Of a DNA stretch of 64,000 nt, positions 31,846 through 43,400 are shown one piece after another (the first letter of the stretch is position 1; each line of letters begins with the position of its first letter). Both the position numbers and the translations under genes were made by a program. This stretch comes from Elusimicrobiota bacterium (lineage in GTDB: Bacteria; Elusimicrobiota; Elusimicrobia; UBA1565; UBA9628), in the NCBI GenBank assembly GCA_016218575.1, contig JACRDN010000019.1, positions 1-64,000 of the forward strand. Direction: 5' to 3'. The notes below the pieces were generated by a model that was not told the origin of the DNA, did not search any database, and saw nothing but the letters and a program-made list of their open reading frames with translations.

Positions 31846-34800
31846 ATGTACCTTAAATCGATCGACGTCGTCGGATATAAATCCTTCGCCGCCAAGACTC
31901 ATTTGGACTTGGGCCCCGGCATCACTGGAATCATCGGCCCGAACGGCTGCGGCAAGTCCAACATCATGGAATCCGTGCGCTGGTGCCTGGGGGAAATGTC
32001 CTGGAAATCCTTGCGGGCCGATTCCATGGTGGACGTGATTTTCTCGGGCACGGCCAAGCGGCCTTCCCTATCCATGACCGAGGTCACTTTGACCTTCGAC
32101 AACGCATCGAGCCTTCTTCCCGTGCAATTCTCCGAGGTGACCATCACCCGCCGGATCTTCAGGTCCGGGGAGTCCTCCTATTTCCTCAATAAGACCCAGT
32201 GCCGCCTGCGAGACATCCGCGAGCTTTTCCTCGACACGGGACTGGGCGGCGACGGCTACGCCATCATCGACCAGGGCGGGGTGGATTTTGTCCTGTCCTC
32301 CAAGCCCGAGGACCGGCGCTCCATCTTCGAGGAGGCGGCCGGGGTGGCCAAATACAAGGCCAAGCGCGAGGAGGCCTTGAGGAAGATAGAGCGGGTCGAG
32401 GCGGACATGGCGCGCATCCAGGACTCGTTGGCCCTCATCACGGACCAAGTCAAGAAGCTCGACTCCGATGCCAGAAAGGCTAAGCTATACCAAAAATACA
32501 AGGAGGAGCTCGCCGCCCTGGAGGCCGCGCACATCCTCGATCAACTCACGACTCTCGAGGCCGAGGTGTCCCAGCTCTCGGCCCTGGCCGCGCCGCTCGA
32601 GGAGATCGTGGGCACGCGCCGCGTGGAGATGGACGGCGAAGGCGCCAACCTCGCGGCCTTGAATTTGGAGAAAGCGAGCCAGCAGGGCCAGGTCCTGGGC
32701 TGCAACCAGAGGATTTCCGAGGTCAAGTCCGAGATCGGGCGCCTAGAGGAGCGCATCCAGGCGGCCCGGCGCGCCATGTCCGAGGCGCAGGAGCGCGCGG
32801 CTTCCTGCCAAGGGGAGCTCACCTCGATGGGCCAACGCCTCCTGGGGCTGGCGCCCGAGATGGAGCGCTCGAGCCAGGTCGTGGCCGACGCCGAGTCGGC
32901 CCGGGCCCAGGCCGAGCAGGACTTGAACAACTGGAGCGGGTCTTTGCGGGCCCTGCAGGAGAAAAGCTGCGGGGCGCAGGCGGGGCTCGACTCCCACAAG
33001 GCCGCGGCCTTGGACCTGGCCGAGAGGATATTGTCCCTGCGCCGGGGGCTCGCCCAGAGCGAGTCATCCTGGTCTCGCCAGGAGACCCAGCTGAGGTCCA
33101 GCCTCCGGGAGCTCGAGAAGGATTTAGCCCAGGCCGAAAACTCCCGCGTCGCGATAGAGTCCGCGCGGCAGGGCCTGGAGTCGCAGCGGGCGCAAACCGC
33201 CGCCGCGGGGGCCGCATGCGAGCAAGCCCAGAAAATCACGGCGGACAAACGCTCCCAGGAAGGGGCCCTGGCCGAGGATACCTTGAGGCTCCACGCCAAT
33301 TTGGCCGAAAGCCGGGCCCGCGCTGAGGCCCTCGAGGTCCAAGGCGGCCAGAACCCTTACTGGGTCGGGGCCCAGGCCGCGCTCAACGCCGGGATCGAGG
33401 GCGTCGTCGGCACGGTGCGCCAGCTTTTCCGCGTGGAGGAAGCCTACAGGCCTTATCTCGAGGATCTTTTGGGAGAGAGGCTCTACGCCGTGGTCTGCGA
33501 GGACTCCTTGGTCGCCCGCGCCGCCATCGAGATGCTCCAAGCCTCGGGCAAGGGTCGGGCCCGATTTCTCGTGCTGAGCTCCCTTCCGAGCTCCGTGGCC
33601 CAAAGGGAGTATCCTCCGGAGGCCAACCCGCTCCTGCGCCACGTGTCTTTCGACCCGCGCCATGAGAGGGTTCTGCGCTTCCTCCTTCGGGAGGCTTATG
33701 CTCTCGACAAGGCCCTTTTTGGGGAGCATTGGGTTTACGGGGGAGCTCCGGTCAAAGAAGGCGCCCAGCTGAGCCTCGCCGATGTGACGGAGCTTCGCTC
33801 CCAAATTTCACGCGCCGAGGTTCGCGCCGCCGAGCTCTCGCAAGCCAAGGCGAGCCTCCAAGCCGCCATCGCCGAGGCGGAGGAAAGCGCGCGCGCCGCC
33901 GCCTCGCTGTACCATGCAGAAAGCGCCAAGGAAGCCTCCCTTGAGGCGCAGCTCCGCGATCGGGAGACGAGCCTATCGCTCCATCAGAAGAATGTGGAGC
34001 TCTCGCGCTCGGAGGCGGTGCGCCTCCTCGCGGACATGGCTATTCTAAAGGAAGGGATCATCGAGCTGCGCCGCCGCATCGAGGCGGCCGAGGCCGAGGA
34101 GAAGTCCGCCCGGGAGCGCGAGTCCCAAGCCGCCCAAATTTTAGCCGCGACCCGCGAGGAACTGGCCGGGGCGCAGTCCACCCACGAGCTTCTCGAGTCC
34201 AAATTCGACAGCGCGCGGGAAAAAACGGCTTTCCTGGCCGGGGCTTACGAGCGCCTGGGGGCCGAGCAGAAGAGCCTCGAGGCCGCTATCGCCAGGCGCC
34301 AGCAGGAGATGCGCGATTTGGGGGCCAAGAAGGAGGATCTCGCCGCCTTGATGAAGCAGTCCGAGGAAGAGCTCGCCGACCGCCACCAGAGGCTGGCCGT
34401 GCTCGAAGTGGAGGCCCAAGGGGTCTTCGCGCGGCTTCAGGAGATCGAGAGATCCATCGCGCAGAAGGAGGAGTCCCTACGCCAAATTCAGCAGGCGCAC
34501 GGCCAGGCCCAGAAGGAGCTTCACGAGCTCGAGCTCAAGCTCAGCGCCCAGCGCAGCTCCCGCGAACTCCTGCAAAAGCGGCTATGGGACGATTGGCAGC
34601 TTACTTACGACGAGGCCAAGTCCAAATACGGCAGCCAGTCGGCGGACGCCCAAAAGATTGAATTCTTGCGCAAGCGCATTGCCAACATGGGCAATATCAA
34701 CATGGCGGCTCCGGAGGAGTACGAGGCCCTCTCTTCCAAGGAGACCTTCCTGGCCGCCCAACTAAGCGACTTGAGCCAGGCCAAGGAGGACTTGAAGAGC

Positions 34801-35349
34801 GCCATCCAAAAGATCAACGGCACCACCCGCGAGAATTTCCGGCAGACCTTCACCGAGGTGCGGGAGCACTTCCGCCGCATTTTCGGCGTGCTCTTCGACG
34901 GCGGCGAGGCCGATCTTGTCTTGACCGATCCCGAGAATATATTGGAAACCGGCGTCGAGATCGTGGCCCAGCCCCCGGGCAAGCGCCTGCAGAGCATCTC
35001 GCTTCTTTCCGGAGGGGAGAAAACCATGACCGCCATCGCCCTCTTGTTCGCCTTTTTCATGGTCAAGCCCTCCCCGTTCTGCATGCTCGATGAGGCAGAC
35101 GCCGCCCTGGACGACGCCAACGTGGAGCGCTTCGTGGCCCTCCTGCGGGAATTCCAGAGCCGCTCGCAGTTCCTCATCGTGAGCCACAACAAGAGGACCA
35201 TGGAGGCCGCCGACGCGATCTACGGCGTGACCATGGAGGAGATGGGGGTCAGCCAAATCATATCCGTGGACTTCCGTAAAAAGCTGCCGGAGCACCCCAC
35301 TCCCGCGGCGCAGCCCACGACGCCCCAAGATCCAGTCGGCCCGGCTTAA
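31846..35349 (+). CDS. smc: chromosome segregation protein SMC
   Basis: The 1167-aa protein has Walker A GPNGCGKSN (residues 31-39), a long coiled-coil arm, a hinge around 505-640 (GVVGTVRQLFRVEEAYRPYLEDLLGERLY), the return coil, signature LLSGGEKTMTAIAL (about 1053-1066) and Walker B FCMLDEADAALDD (D1082, E1083). It organises and segregates chromosomes with ScpA/ScpB. The length is typical. The start MYLKSIDVVGYKSFA is the canonical N-terminus. A short Pro/Thr-rich tail (residues 1148-1167) is unusual but minor. Confidence 0.96.
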   Translation: MYLKSIDVVGYKSFAAKTHLDLGPGITGIIGPNGCGKSNIMESVRWCLGEMSWKSLRADSMVDVIFSGTAKRPSLSMTEVTLTFDNASSLLPVQFSEVTITRRIFRSGESSYFLNKTQCRLRDIRELFLDTGLGGDGYAIIDQGGVDFVLSSKPEDRRSIFEEAAGVAKYKAKREEALRKIERVEADMARIQDSLALITDQVKKLDSDARKAKLYQKYKEELAALEAAHILDQLTTLEAEVSQLSALAAPLEEIVGTRRVEMDGEGANLAALNLEKASQQGQVLGCNQRISEVKSEIGRLEERIQAARRAMSEAQERAASCQGELTSMGQRLLGLAPEMERSSQVVADAESARAQAEQDLNNWSGSLRALQEKSCGAQAGLDSHKAAALDLAERILSLRRGLAQSESSWSRQETQLRSSLRELEKDLAQAENSRVAIESARQGLESQRAQTAAAGAACEQAQKITADKRSQEGALAEDTLRLHANLAESRARAEALEVQGGQNPYWVGAQAALNAGIEGVVGTVRQLFRVEEAYRPYLEDLLGERLYAVVCEDSLVARAAIEMLQASGKGRARFLVLSSLPSSVAQREYPPEANPLLRHVSFDPRHERVLRFLLREAYALDKALFGEHWVYGGAPVKEGAQLSLADVTELRSQISRAEVRAAELSQAKASLQAAIAEAEESARAAASLYHAESAKEASLEAQLRDRETSLSLHQKNVELSRSEAVRLLADMAILKEGIIELRRRIEAAEAEEKSARERESQAAQILAATREELAGAQSTHELLESKFDSAREKTAFLAGAYERLGAEQKSLEAAIARRQQEMRDLGAKKEDLAALMKQSEEELADRHQRLAVLEVEAQGVFARLQEIERSIAQKEESLRQIQQAHGQAQKELHELELKLSAQRSSRELLQKRLWDDWQLTYDEAKSKYGSQSADAQKIEFLRKRIANMGNINMAAPEEYEALSSKETFLAAQLSDLSQAKEDLKSAIQKINGTTRENFRQTFTEVREHFRRIFGVLFDGGEADLVLTDPENILETGVEIVAQPPGKRLQSISLLSGGEKTMTAIALLFAFFMVKPSPFCMLDEADAALDDANVERFVALLREFQSRSQFLIVSHNKRTMEAADAIYGVTMEEMGVSQIISVDFRKKLPEHPTPAAQPTTPQDPVGPA

Positions 35350-35364
35350 CCGGCCCTCATTGCA

Positions 35365-36126
35365 ATGATTTATGGCGTGTTTTCCGACGTGCACGCCAAC
35401 CTGGAGGCCCTCGAGGAGGTCTTGGATTTCTTCGAGGCGAGCGCCGTGGACGGCTATATCTGCTGCGGGGATCTGGTGGGCTATGGGCCGGACCCGGAGA
35501 CCTGCGTGGCCCGGATCGCGGCCCTCAAGAACTCCGTGATCGTCTGCGGCAACCATGACCTGGTGGCGGTGGAACGCCTCGAGCTCTCCTGGTTCAACCC
35601 TTACGCTAAAACCGCCGCCATTTGGACCCGGCCTCATCTCTCGGACCGGGCCAAGGCCTACCTCGCGGGCCTCTCTCCCAAGCGCGAGGCTTCCGGCTTC
35701 ACCGTGGCCCACGGCACTCCGCGCCGGCCCCCCGAGGAGTACATGATGAGCGCCGCCCAGTTCCGGGAGAACATTCCCTACGCCAAGGTCTGGCCAGTGT
35801 TCGTCGGGCACAGCCACATGTCCCTGTGCTTCCGCCTGCGCCAGAAGGCTCCGTCCCTCCTGGAGGTCGAGTCCCAATGCCTCGAGGACGGCCAAACCTT
35901 CAAGGCCTGCCCAGGGCCGCAGGGCTTGCTCCCGGCGGCCTTGAACCCGGGTTCGGTGGGCCAGCCCCGCGACCATGACACGCGGGCCTCCTGCGCCCTT
36001 TATGACTCGGAAACCGGGGTTTTCAAGTCCGTCCGCTTGACCTACGACATAGCGGCGGTCCAGCGCAAAATCCGCCGGGTCGGTCTTCCCGAATACCTCG
36101 CCCTGCGCCTGGCCTACGGGCAATAA
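35365..36126 (+). CDS. calcineurin-like metallophosphoesterase
   Basis: The 253-aa product has the full motif set: FSDVHANLEALEEVL (D, H), CGDLVGYGPDPE (GD), VCGNHDLV (GNHD), VAHGTPRRP and VGHSHMSL (GHxH). It is a YfcE-/DUF-type cytosolic phosphodiesterase of unknown substrate. It begins 15 nt after smc and is likely co-transcribed with it. An ATAGG/CCTAT hairpin with a T run (36133-36153) after the gene may be its terminator, but it overlaps promoter box 1 of the next unit. Confidence 0.9.
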   Translation: MIYGVFSDVHANLEALEEVLDFFEASAVDGYICCGDLVGYGPDPETCVARIAALKNSVIVCGNHDLVAVERLELSWFNPYAKTAAIWTRPHLSDRAKAYLAGLSPKREASGFTVAHGTPRRPPEEYMMSAAQFRENIPYAKVWPVFVGHSHMSLCFRLRQKAPSLLEVESQCLEDGQTFKACPGPQGLLPAALNPGSVGQPRDHDTRASCALYDSETGVFKSVRLTYDIAAVQRKIRRVGLPEYLALRLAYGQ

Positions 36127-36134
36127 TTCCACAT

Positions 36135-36200
36135 AGGTCTTTTGCCTATTTTTCGCTGGGTCCTACGGCCCATGTGGCCAAAAGTCTCGAATGTTATCAT
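36135..36200 (+). promoter_or_regulatory. tandem-box promoter, copy A
   Basis: Box 1 AGGTCTTTTGC is at 36135-36145 and box 2 GGGTCCTACGGCCC at 36158-36171, 23 bp apart start to start. The -10 TATCAT is at 36195-36200, 37 bp after the start of box 2. TGT precedes the -10 (extended form). The next ATG is 6 nt downstream at 36207. The -35 region (ATGTGG) is not consensus, which fits activator dependence. Confidence 0.65.
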
Positions 36201-36206
36201 AAGGGC

Positions 36207-36374
36207 ATGAGAAAGCACGGTTCCAAGGCCCGCCTTGCCATGAGAGAAGAGCGGGACATCCATTGCTCTTCTTGGCCCGCAGACCGGGTCAAACGCAAAC
36301 TTACCTACGAAAGCCAGACCGAGTCCTACCTCTGGATCACCGACCGGGGTCGCTCTCGACTGATCAAGCACTGA
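36207..36374 (+). CDS. small basic protein, unknown
   Basis: The 55-aa, Arg/Lys-rich product (MRKHGSKARLAMREERD...) is of unknown family. The -10 of promoter A lies 6 nt before its ATG. Its TGA is 2 nt before the ATG of the barrel-like gene, which itself lacks a Shine-Dalgarno, so translational coupling is plausible. It may be a leader peptide rather than a functional protein. An alternative is that the whole stretch is the 170-nt leader of the downstream gene. Confidence 0.45.
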   Translation: MRKHGSKARLAMREERDIHCSSWPADRVKRKLTYESQTESYLWITDRGRSRLIKH

Positions 36375-36376
36375 TT

Positions 36377-37429
36377 ATGCCCAAGGCCGCGATGAAGCTT
36401 CTTCTCGCGGCTTCGCTGTTTTTAGTGGTCCCTTGCGCCCGGGCCGCCAACCCCAGCATGTCCGAGGATTTCACCCGGATGATGCAGTGGCTGAGCCACG
36501 AAATGGTCCAGGGCCTGGCCTTCAACGCGGGGTCCACTTTCGACCCTCCCCGCGAAGTCAAGGACAGGAGGCTCCAGCCCGACGTGAGCCTGGGGCTGGG
36601 GAAAATGCCCCTCGACAAGAGCCGGTTTCCCGCGCTCGCGACCCCCGCCCTGCGGGAGATGGGTGCTCAGTCCATATTTCCGTCGAGCGTCCTATTCCCG
36701 AATCTCGCCATGCACGGGCGCATCGGGCTGCCCAAGCGCTTCGATTTGAGCCTGCGTTTCGCCGATATGACCACCCCCTCCGGCTACAAGATCGCTCCAG
36801 GCACCACGGGGAGCGGGCAGAGCAACTCCCTCGGCCTCGGCCTGCGCAAGCACTTCTTCGGCCTGGGCGGCTCTCCTCTTTTGAGCGTCGGGGCCAACTA
36901 CAACCACGTGTCCGGCCGCTTCCGCTACGAGAGCAAATTCAATATAGACACCATCCCGGGCTTCTCGGCCCAGAGCGACATGGTGGGCACGGTCAAGTGG
37001 AGCGTCAATTCCTACGGCTTGAACGCGGTGCTGAGCCAAACCTGGGCCAATTGGACGCCCTTCTTCGGGTTCGGCTATAACCGCGTGACTGGCTCGGTGG
37101 AGACGCGCCTGGAGGCCATTCCCAACACCATACTCATCTCGCGCATCTCGGGAGAGGCCAGCGAGCATCCCGAGGAAAGCCAGGGCCGGGTCATACTGGG
37201 GACCCAGCTCAACCGCTCGTGGTTCAATTTATTCGCCAACGGCGAGATCAAGGCCATAGGGATCGGGGCCGGGCAGTCCTGGATCGTGCACGCGGGACTG
37301 ACCCTGCCGTTCCATGTGAGCTCGCCGGTCAAGTTCCTGGCCAAGCGCATGAAGTTCCGCAAGGTCTCCGCCCCCGCGAGGGTGGAGGCCGGCAAAGTGG
37401 AGATGTCGGAGTTCGTTTTTATTCAGTAG
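36377..37429 (+). CDS. secreted beta-barrel-like protein
   Basis: The product (350 aa) has a signal peptide (MPKAAMKLLLAASLFLVVPC then ARAA, cleavage near residue 23). The body is rich in alternating aromatic/Gly strands (FDLSLRFADMTTPSGYKI, LLSVGANYNHVSGRFRYES, WTPFFGFGYNRVTGSVETR, FNLFANGEIKAIGIGAGQ), as expected for an outer-membrane barrel of about 12 strands. No family is recognised, and the terminal residue is Gln, not the usual Phe. The start could also be the Met at 36392. It lies 57 bp before the 2425-aa gene, so the two are probably co-transcribed from promoter A. Confidence 0.7.
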   Translation: MPKAAMKLLLAASLFLVVPCARAANPSMSEDFTRMMQWLSHEMVQGLAFNAGSTFDPPREVKDRRLQPDVSLGLGKMPLDKSRFPALATPALREMGAQSIFPSSVLFPNLAMHGRIGLPKRFDLSLRFADMTTPSGYKIAPGTTGSGQSNSLGLGLRKHFFGLGGSPLLSVGANYNHVSGRFRYESKFNIDTIPGFSAQSDMVGTVKWSVNSYGLNAVLSQTWANWTPFFGFGYNRVTGSVETRLEAIPNTILISRISGEASEHPEESQGRVILGTQLNRSWFNLFANGEIKAIGIGAGQSWIVHAGLTLPFHVSSPVKFLAKRMKFRKVSAPARVEAGKVEMSEFVFIQ

Positions 37430-37485
37430 TCGTGCGCCGTTAAAAATTTAGACAACTGCTAGGCGTTCAAAGAACGACAACAGCT

Positions 37486-40400
37486 ATGCTGAAACGGTTT
37501 TTCGCCGCGGGGCTTTCGGCCCTTTTAGCGGCGTCCTCCTTTGGCCCGGCCGCGGCCGCGGGGATAAAACTTTCCTCCTTTCCTGGGAAGAGAGTTGAAG
37601 TAAAGGTAAATTCCACCCCTTCGGCGCTTCCAGCCAGGCCCTTTCCCGCAGCGAGCAGGGAACTGGCTATGCGCCTGCGCCATTCGCCTGTCGCCAGGCT
37701 CACGATCCATGCCCCGGCCGCCGCGGCGCGGGCGGCTGGTGAAGCGGACTTTGCCCGGCGTGTTCTAGGCGAGAATCCGCAGACTTTTTTGCCCGAAGCG
37801 GAAGTGCTCCACGTTCCGGGAGGAAGCCCCGTTTCTAGTTTCGCTTCACGACTTCTCCTACACCGCTTTCAAAGGCCGCGGGCTGGGCAAGCCCGTCTTC
37901 CGCGCCCATCCCGCGCGGAGCCGAGGGCCGCGGCGCGCGCCGCCACGGCCATGCTCTGGCCGGCCGCCGCCTCGGCGCTTTCCTGGGTCGGTCTGGCGAT
38001 GGCGCGCTGGGCTTTGGCTCCAGCCGCGATCACCGTGAGCCCGGCCAAGGAGCCGGGGATTTTCGGGATTGGGCTGGGACTCATGGCCGCGGCCGCGGTT
38101 GTTTTCGGGACCTTGGCCCTGGGCGATCTGATCTTGTTCTCGGCGGCGACGCGCCGGGGCCGCAATGCCACCAAGGCGCAGTTCCACGCGGCGGTCAACA
38201 CCCTCAAGGCGGAGGGCCAAATCCCCTTGAACGCCCGCGTGTCGGAGTTCAAGCCTAAGAGAGGAGCCTGGGACTTTCGCTTCGGCTATGCCGCGGGGGA
38301 TACCATCTTCATCAGGCGTGAACTGGCGGCCGTCCCCTGGCTGTTCAAGCTCGTCCTGGCCCATGAGCTTGAGCATTTGGAAGACCACCGAGCCCGGGGG
38401 CCTCCGGGAGGCGTTTCCTACGGCTTTATCCGGAGCGCGGTCCGAGGAATCCTTGCCGAGGCCAAGGCCAGGGCCCTGGAATGGCCGCGCTGGCATTCTT
38501 TAAGGAAGGCAAGGGCCTCCCATTTCGAGCAAGTTCTCTCCGCGGCCAAGGCTTCTCTCCATTTCGATGGAGTCTCCGAGGTTCTCCTGATCAATCCCGG
38601 AACCGAATTCCTGCGCGATCCCCTGCTGTTCCAAAAGCTTTCCGGCGGCCGGGCCCGCGTCGTCAAGTCGCGGAAGAGCTCTCCGGGTCCGGAGCTCGCC
38701 CGAAAGCCCGGGCGCTTTACGGCCGTGGTCTGGGACAAGCACGCAGAGGCCCTGCCCAAGCCCGGAACAAGGGGGCGGGGGGAGCTGGAGAAGGCCTTGA
38801 GGCATTTCAACAGCCTGCATCAGCTTCTCATGGGTCGTCCGGTGCCCGAAAGCGCCGGGATAGAGCTCGACGACAAGGAGAAGAAGGCCTTCGATAATTT
38901 GAGGAGGATCGCCGGGAAGATCGCGCGCGGCGACAAGTCCCAGGAGAGGCGGTTCCACCGCCAGGTCAAGGCCTTCGGGCGTAAATTCTTCAGGCTCAAG
39001 CACGAGGAGCTGCCGCAGTTGAGGCAGGCCCTTGGCTTGGTGGAGAACCTTTACGCCGGGCTCAAGAACAACGGGATCGTCTATTTGAGCTTCCCTCCCG
39101 GCGACGCCACCCTTCCTCTTTGGCAGGGTCTCCTGCGCTTCTGGGAGGCCGCCGACGGCGGGGAGTTCCGCATGGCCCGCGTGGACATGATGAACGGCGG
39201 GCATGTCCTCCTCCTGCGCAAGGCGGAGTCGCGAGTGAGCCTGGTCTTGAGGCCCCGGGCCCAAGGAGCCATCAAGGAATCTTTGCCCTTGTCCGGCAAT
39301 CTCGCCAAAAGCCGTTCCAGGGCCAGGATCCTCTTGAAGCAGGCGGGTTTCAACAAGTACCTGGCGGAGTTCGAGAGGTTGGGCGTCGAGGTGCGGCATA
39401 TACTGGGCCGGGATTTCGCAGCGGACGAGGAGATTCACGTGAGCGTACCCTACCGCAACCTCGCGGCCCTGCGCCGGCTTCTGCGGGACGGGCGGGAGTT
39501 CGAGGTCAATGGGGTCAAATCAGCGGCCAGCCCTCGGATGATCGAGTCCGCCCCCATCGAGGACGTCCCCCGCTTGTGGGAGAGCGGGATCAATGGGAAA
39601 GGCGAAAGGGTAGCCATCGTGGATACGGGGCTTTTCATGCACCACGATTTAGAGGCTAGGGCGATAGTAAGAGACGTGACCAATACTGGCCTCAAGGATA
39701 CCGACGGGCACGGGACCGTGGTCGCGGGCATTGCCGCCGGCTCGGGGGACGATGTAAAAGGCACAGCGCATGGCGCATCCCTCGTCGCGGAAAAGGTTTT
39801 TGGAGACGACGGCCCCGGGGCCACCGACGCCGATATCCGCGCGGGGATCACGGACTCGTTCAAGAACGGAGCCGGGGTCGTCAATTTGAGCTTGGGAAGC
39901 GAGGGCTACGTGGATTCCGTCTTAGCCAGATTCGTCACCAAGATGGCCGATGTGCTCAACTCCTTGGGCGAAAAGGTCATCTTCACCATCGCGGCCGGCA
40001 ACGAGGGCCCTTTCGACAGGACCGAGGGCCAGCCCGCCACGGCCAATTCTCCCAACGTTCTGGCGGTCGGCTCCGCGACCAAGAAGGAACGCGTGTCCCT
40101 GTTTTCGAGCCTGGGCCCCACGACCAAGGAAAGGCCCCTGATCGTTCGCGACTTCGAGGGGCCTCATCTGGTTGCCGTCGGCGGGGGGCTGGGAGAGCCT
40201 CCCCATTTTTACGGCCCGGGGGTTCTGGCCACCCGCTCGGCGGACTCCGATGAGGCTCCGGACGATTCCGAGGATCGCAAGTACACGCATATGTCCGGCA
40301 CCTCCCAGGCCTCGCCTCAAGTAGCGGGAATTGCCGCGGATCTCAAGCAATTCCTGCGAAAGGTCGGCGTCCTTCAGGGCTTTGTCGCGGAAAATATCGG

Positions 40401-43400
40401 CTTTGTCATGCGGTTCCTTCTTCAGTCATCCGCCAAGGACCTCGACGTCCCCACTTGGTCCCAGGGTGCCGGCGAAGTTCAAGCCAATCAAGCCCGCAAT
40501 TTGGCCCGAGGCTTGCTCAAGCTCGGGGATCCTTGGCTTCCCGTTCGCTTATATAAGGAAATATGGGACTTGCAGGAAGGCGTTTACGCCGCGGCCAAGG
40601 GCGCCAAGAAGGTCGCGGAGGCGCTGGCCCGCTTCTGGCCGGAGAGCCAGAAGGCCGCGCCTCGCCTGCTCGAGCTTCTTAATTTCCGTCTTGATGTCGA
40701 GGTTCCGGATGCCCCGGGAGGGTCTCAGACCATGGACGCGGGCTGGACGGTGAGGCGCTTCGCGGCCTTGGCGCTGGGTAATTTCCTGGGCCAGCCCGAG
40801 GCCCTCGAGCTCGCCAACAAGGACGAGGTCGAGTCAGCCATGGCCCGAGGCTCCGCGGCCTTGTGGGACCGCGCCCTCAACGATCCCGAGGCCCGGGTCC
40901 GCCAAATGGCCTTCCTGGCGCTAGGGAAGCTCCCCGTCCTCTCTCCCGCGGTTATGGAGGGCCTGCGCCAGGGCTTGAGCCACGAGAAATGGGATATCCG
41001 CATGTACTCGGCTCACGTCCTGGCCCGCCAAGGCAGCCGTGAAGGGGTCGAGAAACTGCTGGAGGGCCTGAGTCGGAGCGAGTACGCCCCGCGCTTCACT
41101 TCGAGATGGCTCTTGGGCGAGCTTAAGGAGCAGGTGGCCGCCGGCGAGGCCGAGCTGCTCTCGGATCTCGCCAAGGCCGAGCCGGAGAAGGGCCTCAACG
41201 AAGAGGACGACCTCCCGCACCGGGCGGTGGCGGCCTTGCGCGAGATCGCCCTTTCCAATCCCGAGGCCGTTACCGGAAAGGCTCTCGTGGACCTTTTGGA
41301 AGCCACCGGCTTCCTAGAGTCCGATGGCCGGCGCAACGTGATCTTGACGCGCACGATTTCGCGGTTCTTTACCCAAGTCTTGGAAAAAGAAGATATTTCT
41401 AAAACCGTCCAGGAGGAGCCCTTCAAGTCCGCCGCGACCCGCTACGTGCTCAACAACCGCGGGGCGGCGCGAAAACCGGGAGGCTTGGGCGACCTGGTGC
41501 GGCTCCTCTCCCAGGCCTTGAACATTCCCACCGAGGTCCCCACCCCGGCCCTGGACCCCGCCGGGGAGGGAGTGCCGGGGGTGGATCATGTGATGGGCCG
41601 TATTGACGTTATGGTCGAGGTGCCTTTAGGGGTCTTCGTCACCGAAGTCCTGGACGACGAGTTCCTGTCTTCTTTCGAGGCCAAGCGCGAGGGCTCCTTC
41701 TTCCATGACAGAATCATTTGGCTGAGCGTTCCTGAGCACAAGCAATTCGCCCTGAAGGAGAGGTTGAAGCAGGCCGGCTACCGCTACCGCTCGGCGGTTC
41801 CTTATTACCCGATGTCTAATCCGGCTGACGCGGAGCCGGATTCCGCGGCGGAGGTCGCCCTTAAAATCGAGCCGGAAGGGCCTTTGCCCGATATTCCCGA
41901 CCTCGTCGGGATTCCTCTGATCAAGATCAAGGCCGGGCGGCTCGGAGTTTCCGAGGCCCGCATCCTGGCTCTCTTAGAGAGCCTGAAAATCAAGATCGGA
42001 GACCCTTTGAAGAATCCTGCCGTCATCCTCCTGGATTTCGGCGGCCCCGCGGGCGATGAGTCGCGGACCGTGCTCAGCCGCTACGTCAACCAAATGGCCT
42101 TGGAGAATTTTCTCGTGGTGGCGCCGTCCGGAAACGAAGGTCCGGGGAAAGACAGCGTCGCCTCTCCCGCGGACGCGGATCTCGCCGTCACCGTGGGAGC
42201 GGCCGAAGGCGGCGCGCCCGCCTATTACTCCTCGGGCGGCTCCGCCGTGGATTGGCTGGAGGAAGCCGGGCTCATGGGCACGGCCGCGGCCGCGCAGAGG
42301 TCCGCTTTGGGGCTGCAGGCCCTGCTCAAACGGCTAAGCCAAGCCTTCCCCACCGGCCTTCCGGAGGGCTACGGCCATTATCTAGCCGGCCTCGTCAAAG
42401 ATAGCCTCTCGAAAGAGGGTCTCGCCCAGGAGCTGGGGGCCTCCGCGCTCCTGGAGGAGGGGCTCAAGGCCCCCGAGGCCGCGGCGGCCGCGGCTCGCGC
42501 CCTGCAAGGGGATGTTTTGGAAAGCCACCCCCGCTTCGAGGAGGCGGCCGTCCTGCCCGCGCCCTTGGCCAGCAAGATCCGGGGGGCCTTGAATTTCGCC
42601 ATACATAAGGGCTTGTTCGCTGCGGAGCAAGAAGCCGCGCAAGGGCAGTGGAATTGGACGGCGGAAATTCCGTCTCGCGTTTTGGACTCAATGGCGAGGA
42701 TGAGCCCTGAATTGGCGCAAAGAACTTTAGCCGCCCTGGAGCATGTGTTTTATGTTCTATTGAGTCTCAGACATAAATGGAAAGATGCCGTGCCTGCTTT
42801 TGAGCTGGAGGGCGGCTTTCTACGGCATCTCTTGGAAAGCACCTTGTCCCACTTGGGTCCGACGGAGCCTTTATGGAATTTTTTCAACCGGATAAAGACC
42901 GAGGACATTCCAGGGGGGGATAAATACCTCGAATTGCTCGCGTCCCTTGATTTTATCGTCTCGAGGCTCAGGCAAATAGTGCCTGCCAGCAACTTGAGAG
43001 GCAAGGCCATCTACCAGGTCATCGCCCGGACGTTCGCCGAAAAATTCAACTTGGATGAGAGTCTCGATGATGAGGAATTGGGAAGGATCAGGGCAAAGGG
43101 CTATCAAGTGTTGTGGCTTACCGACATTTTCAAGATAGGCGAGGTCAACCGCTGGAACGGGGACGATCCTGATGGAGGCGGGGGTTCGCCTTATGCCTTG
43201 GTGGACTATGCGGTCAAGCCGGAGTATGGCGGGGAGGCCGCATTGAAGAGGCTGGTCGAGCGCGCTCGGGCCTTGGGAATCGAGATATGCGTGGACCTGA
43301 TCCCGAATCATACCGCATTGGACAGCGTGGAGCTTCAGGAATATCCCGAGAATTTCCTCCATATCATTGCTCCCCGGGACCCGCGCCAGCGCGGGGCGAG

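Noticed and set aside
36133-36153. Stand-alone terminator ATAGG/CCTAT plus T run
   Set aside because: The stem is only 5 bp and coincides with box 1 of promoter copy A. It is mentioned there rather than called separately.
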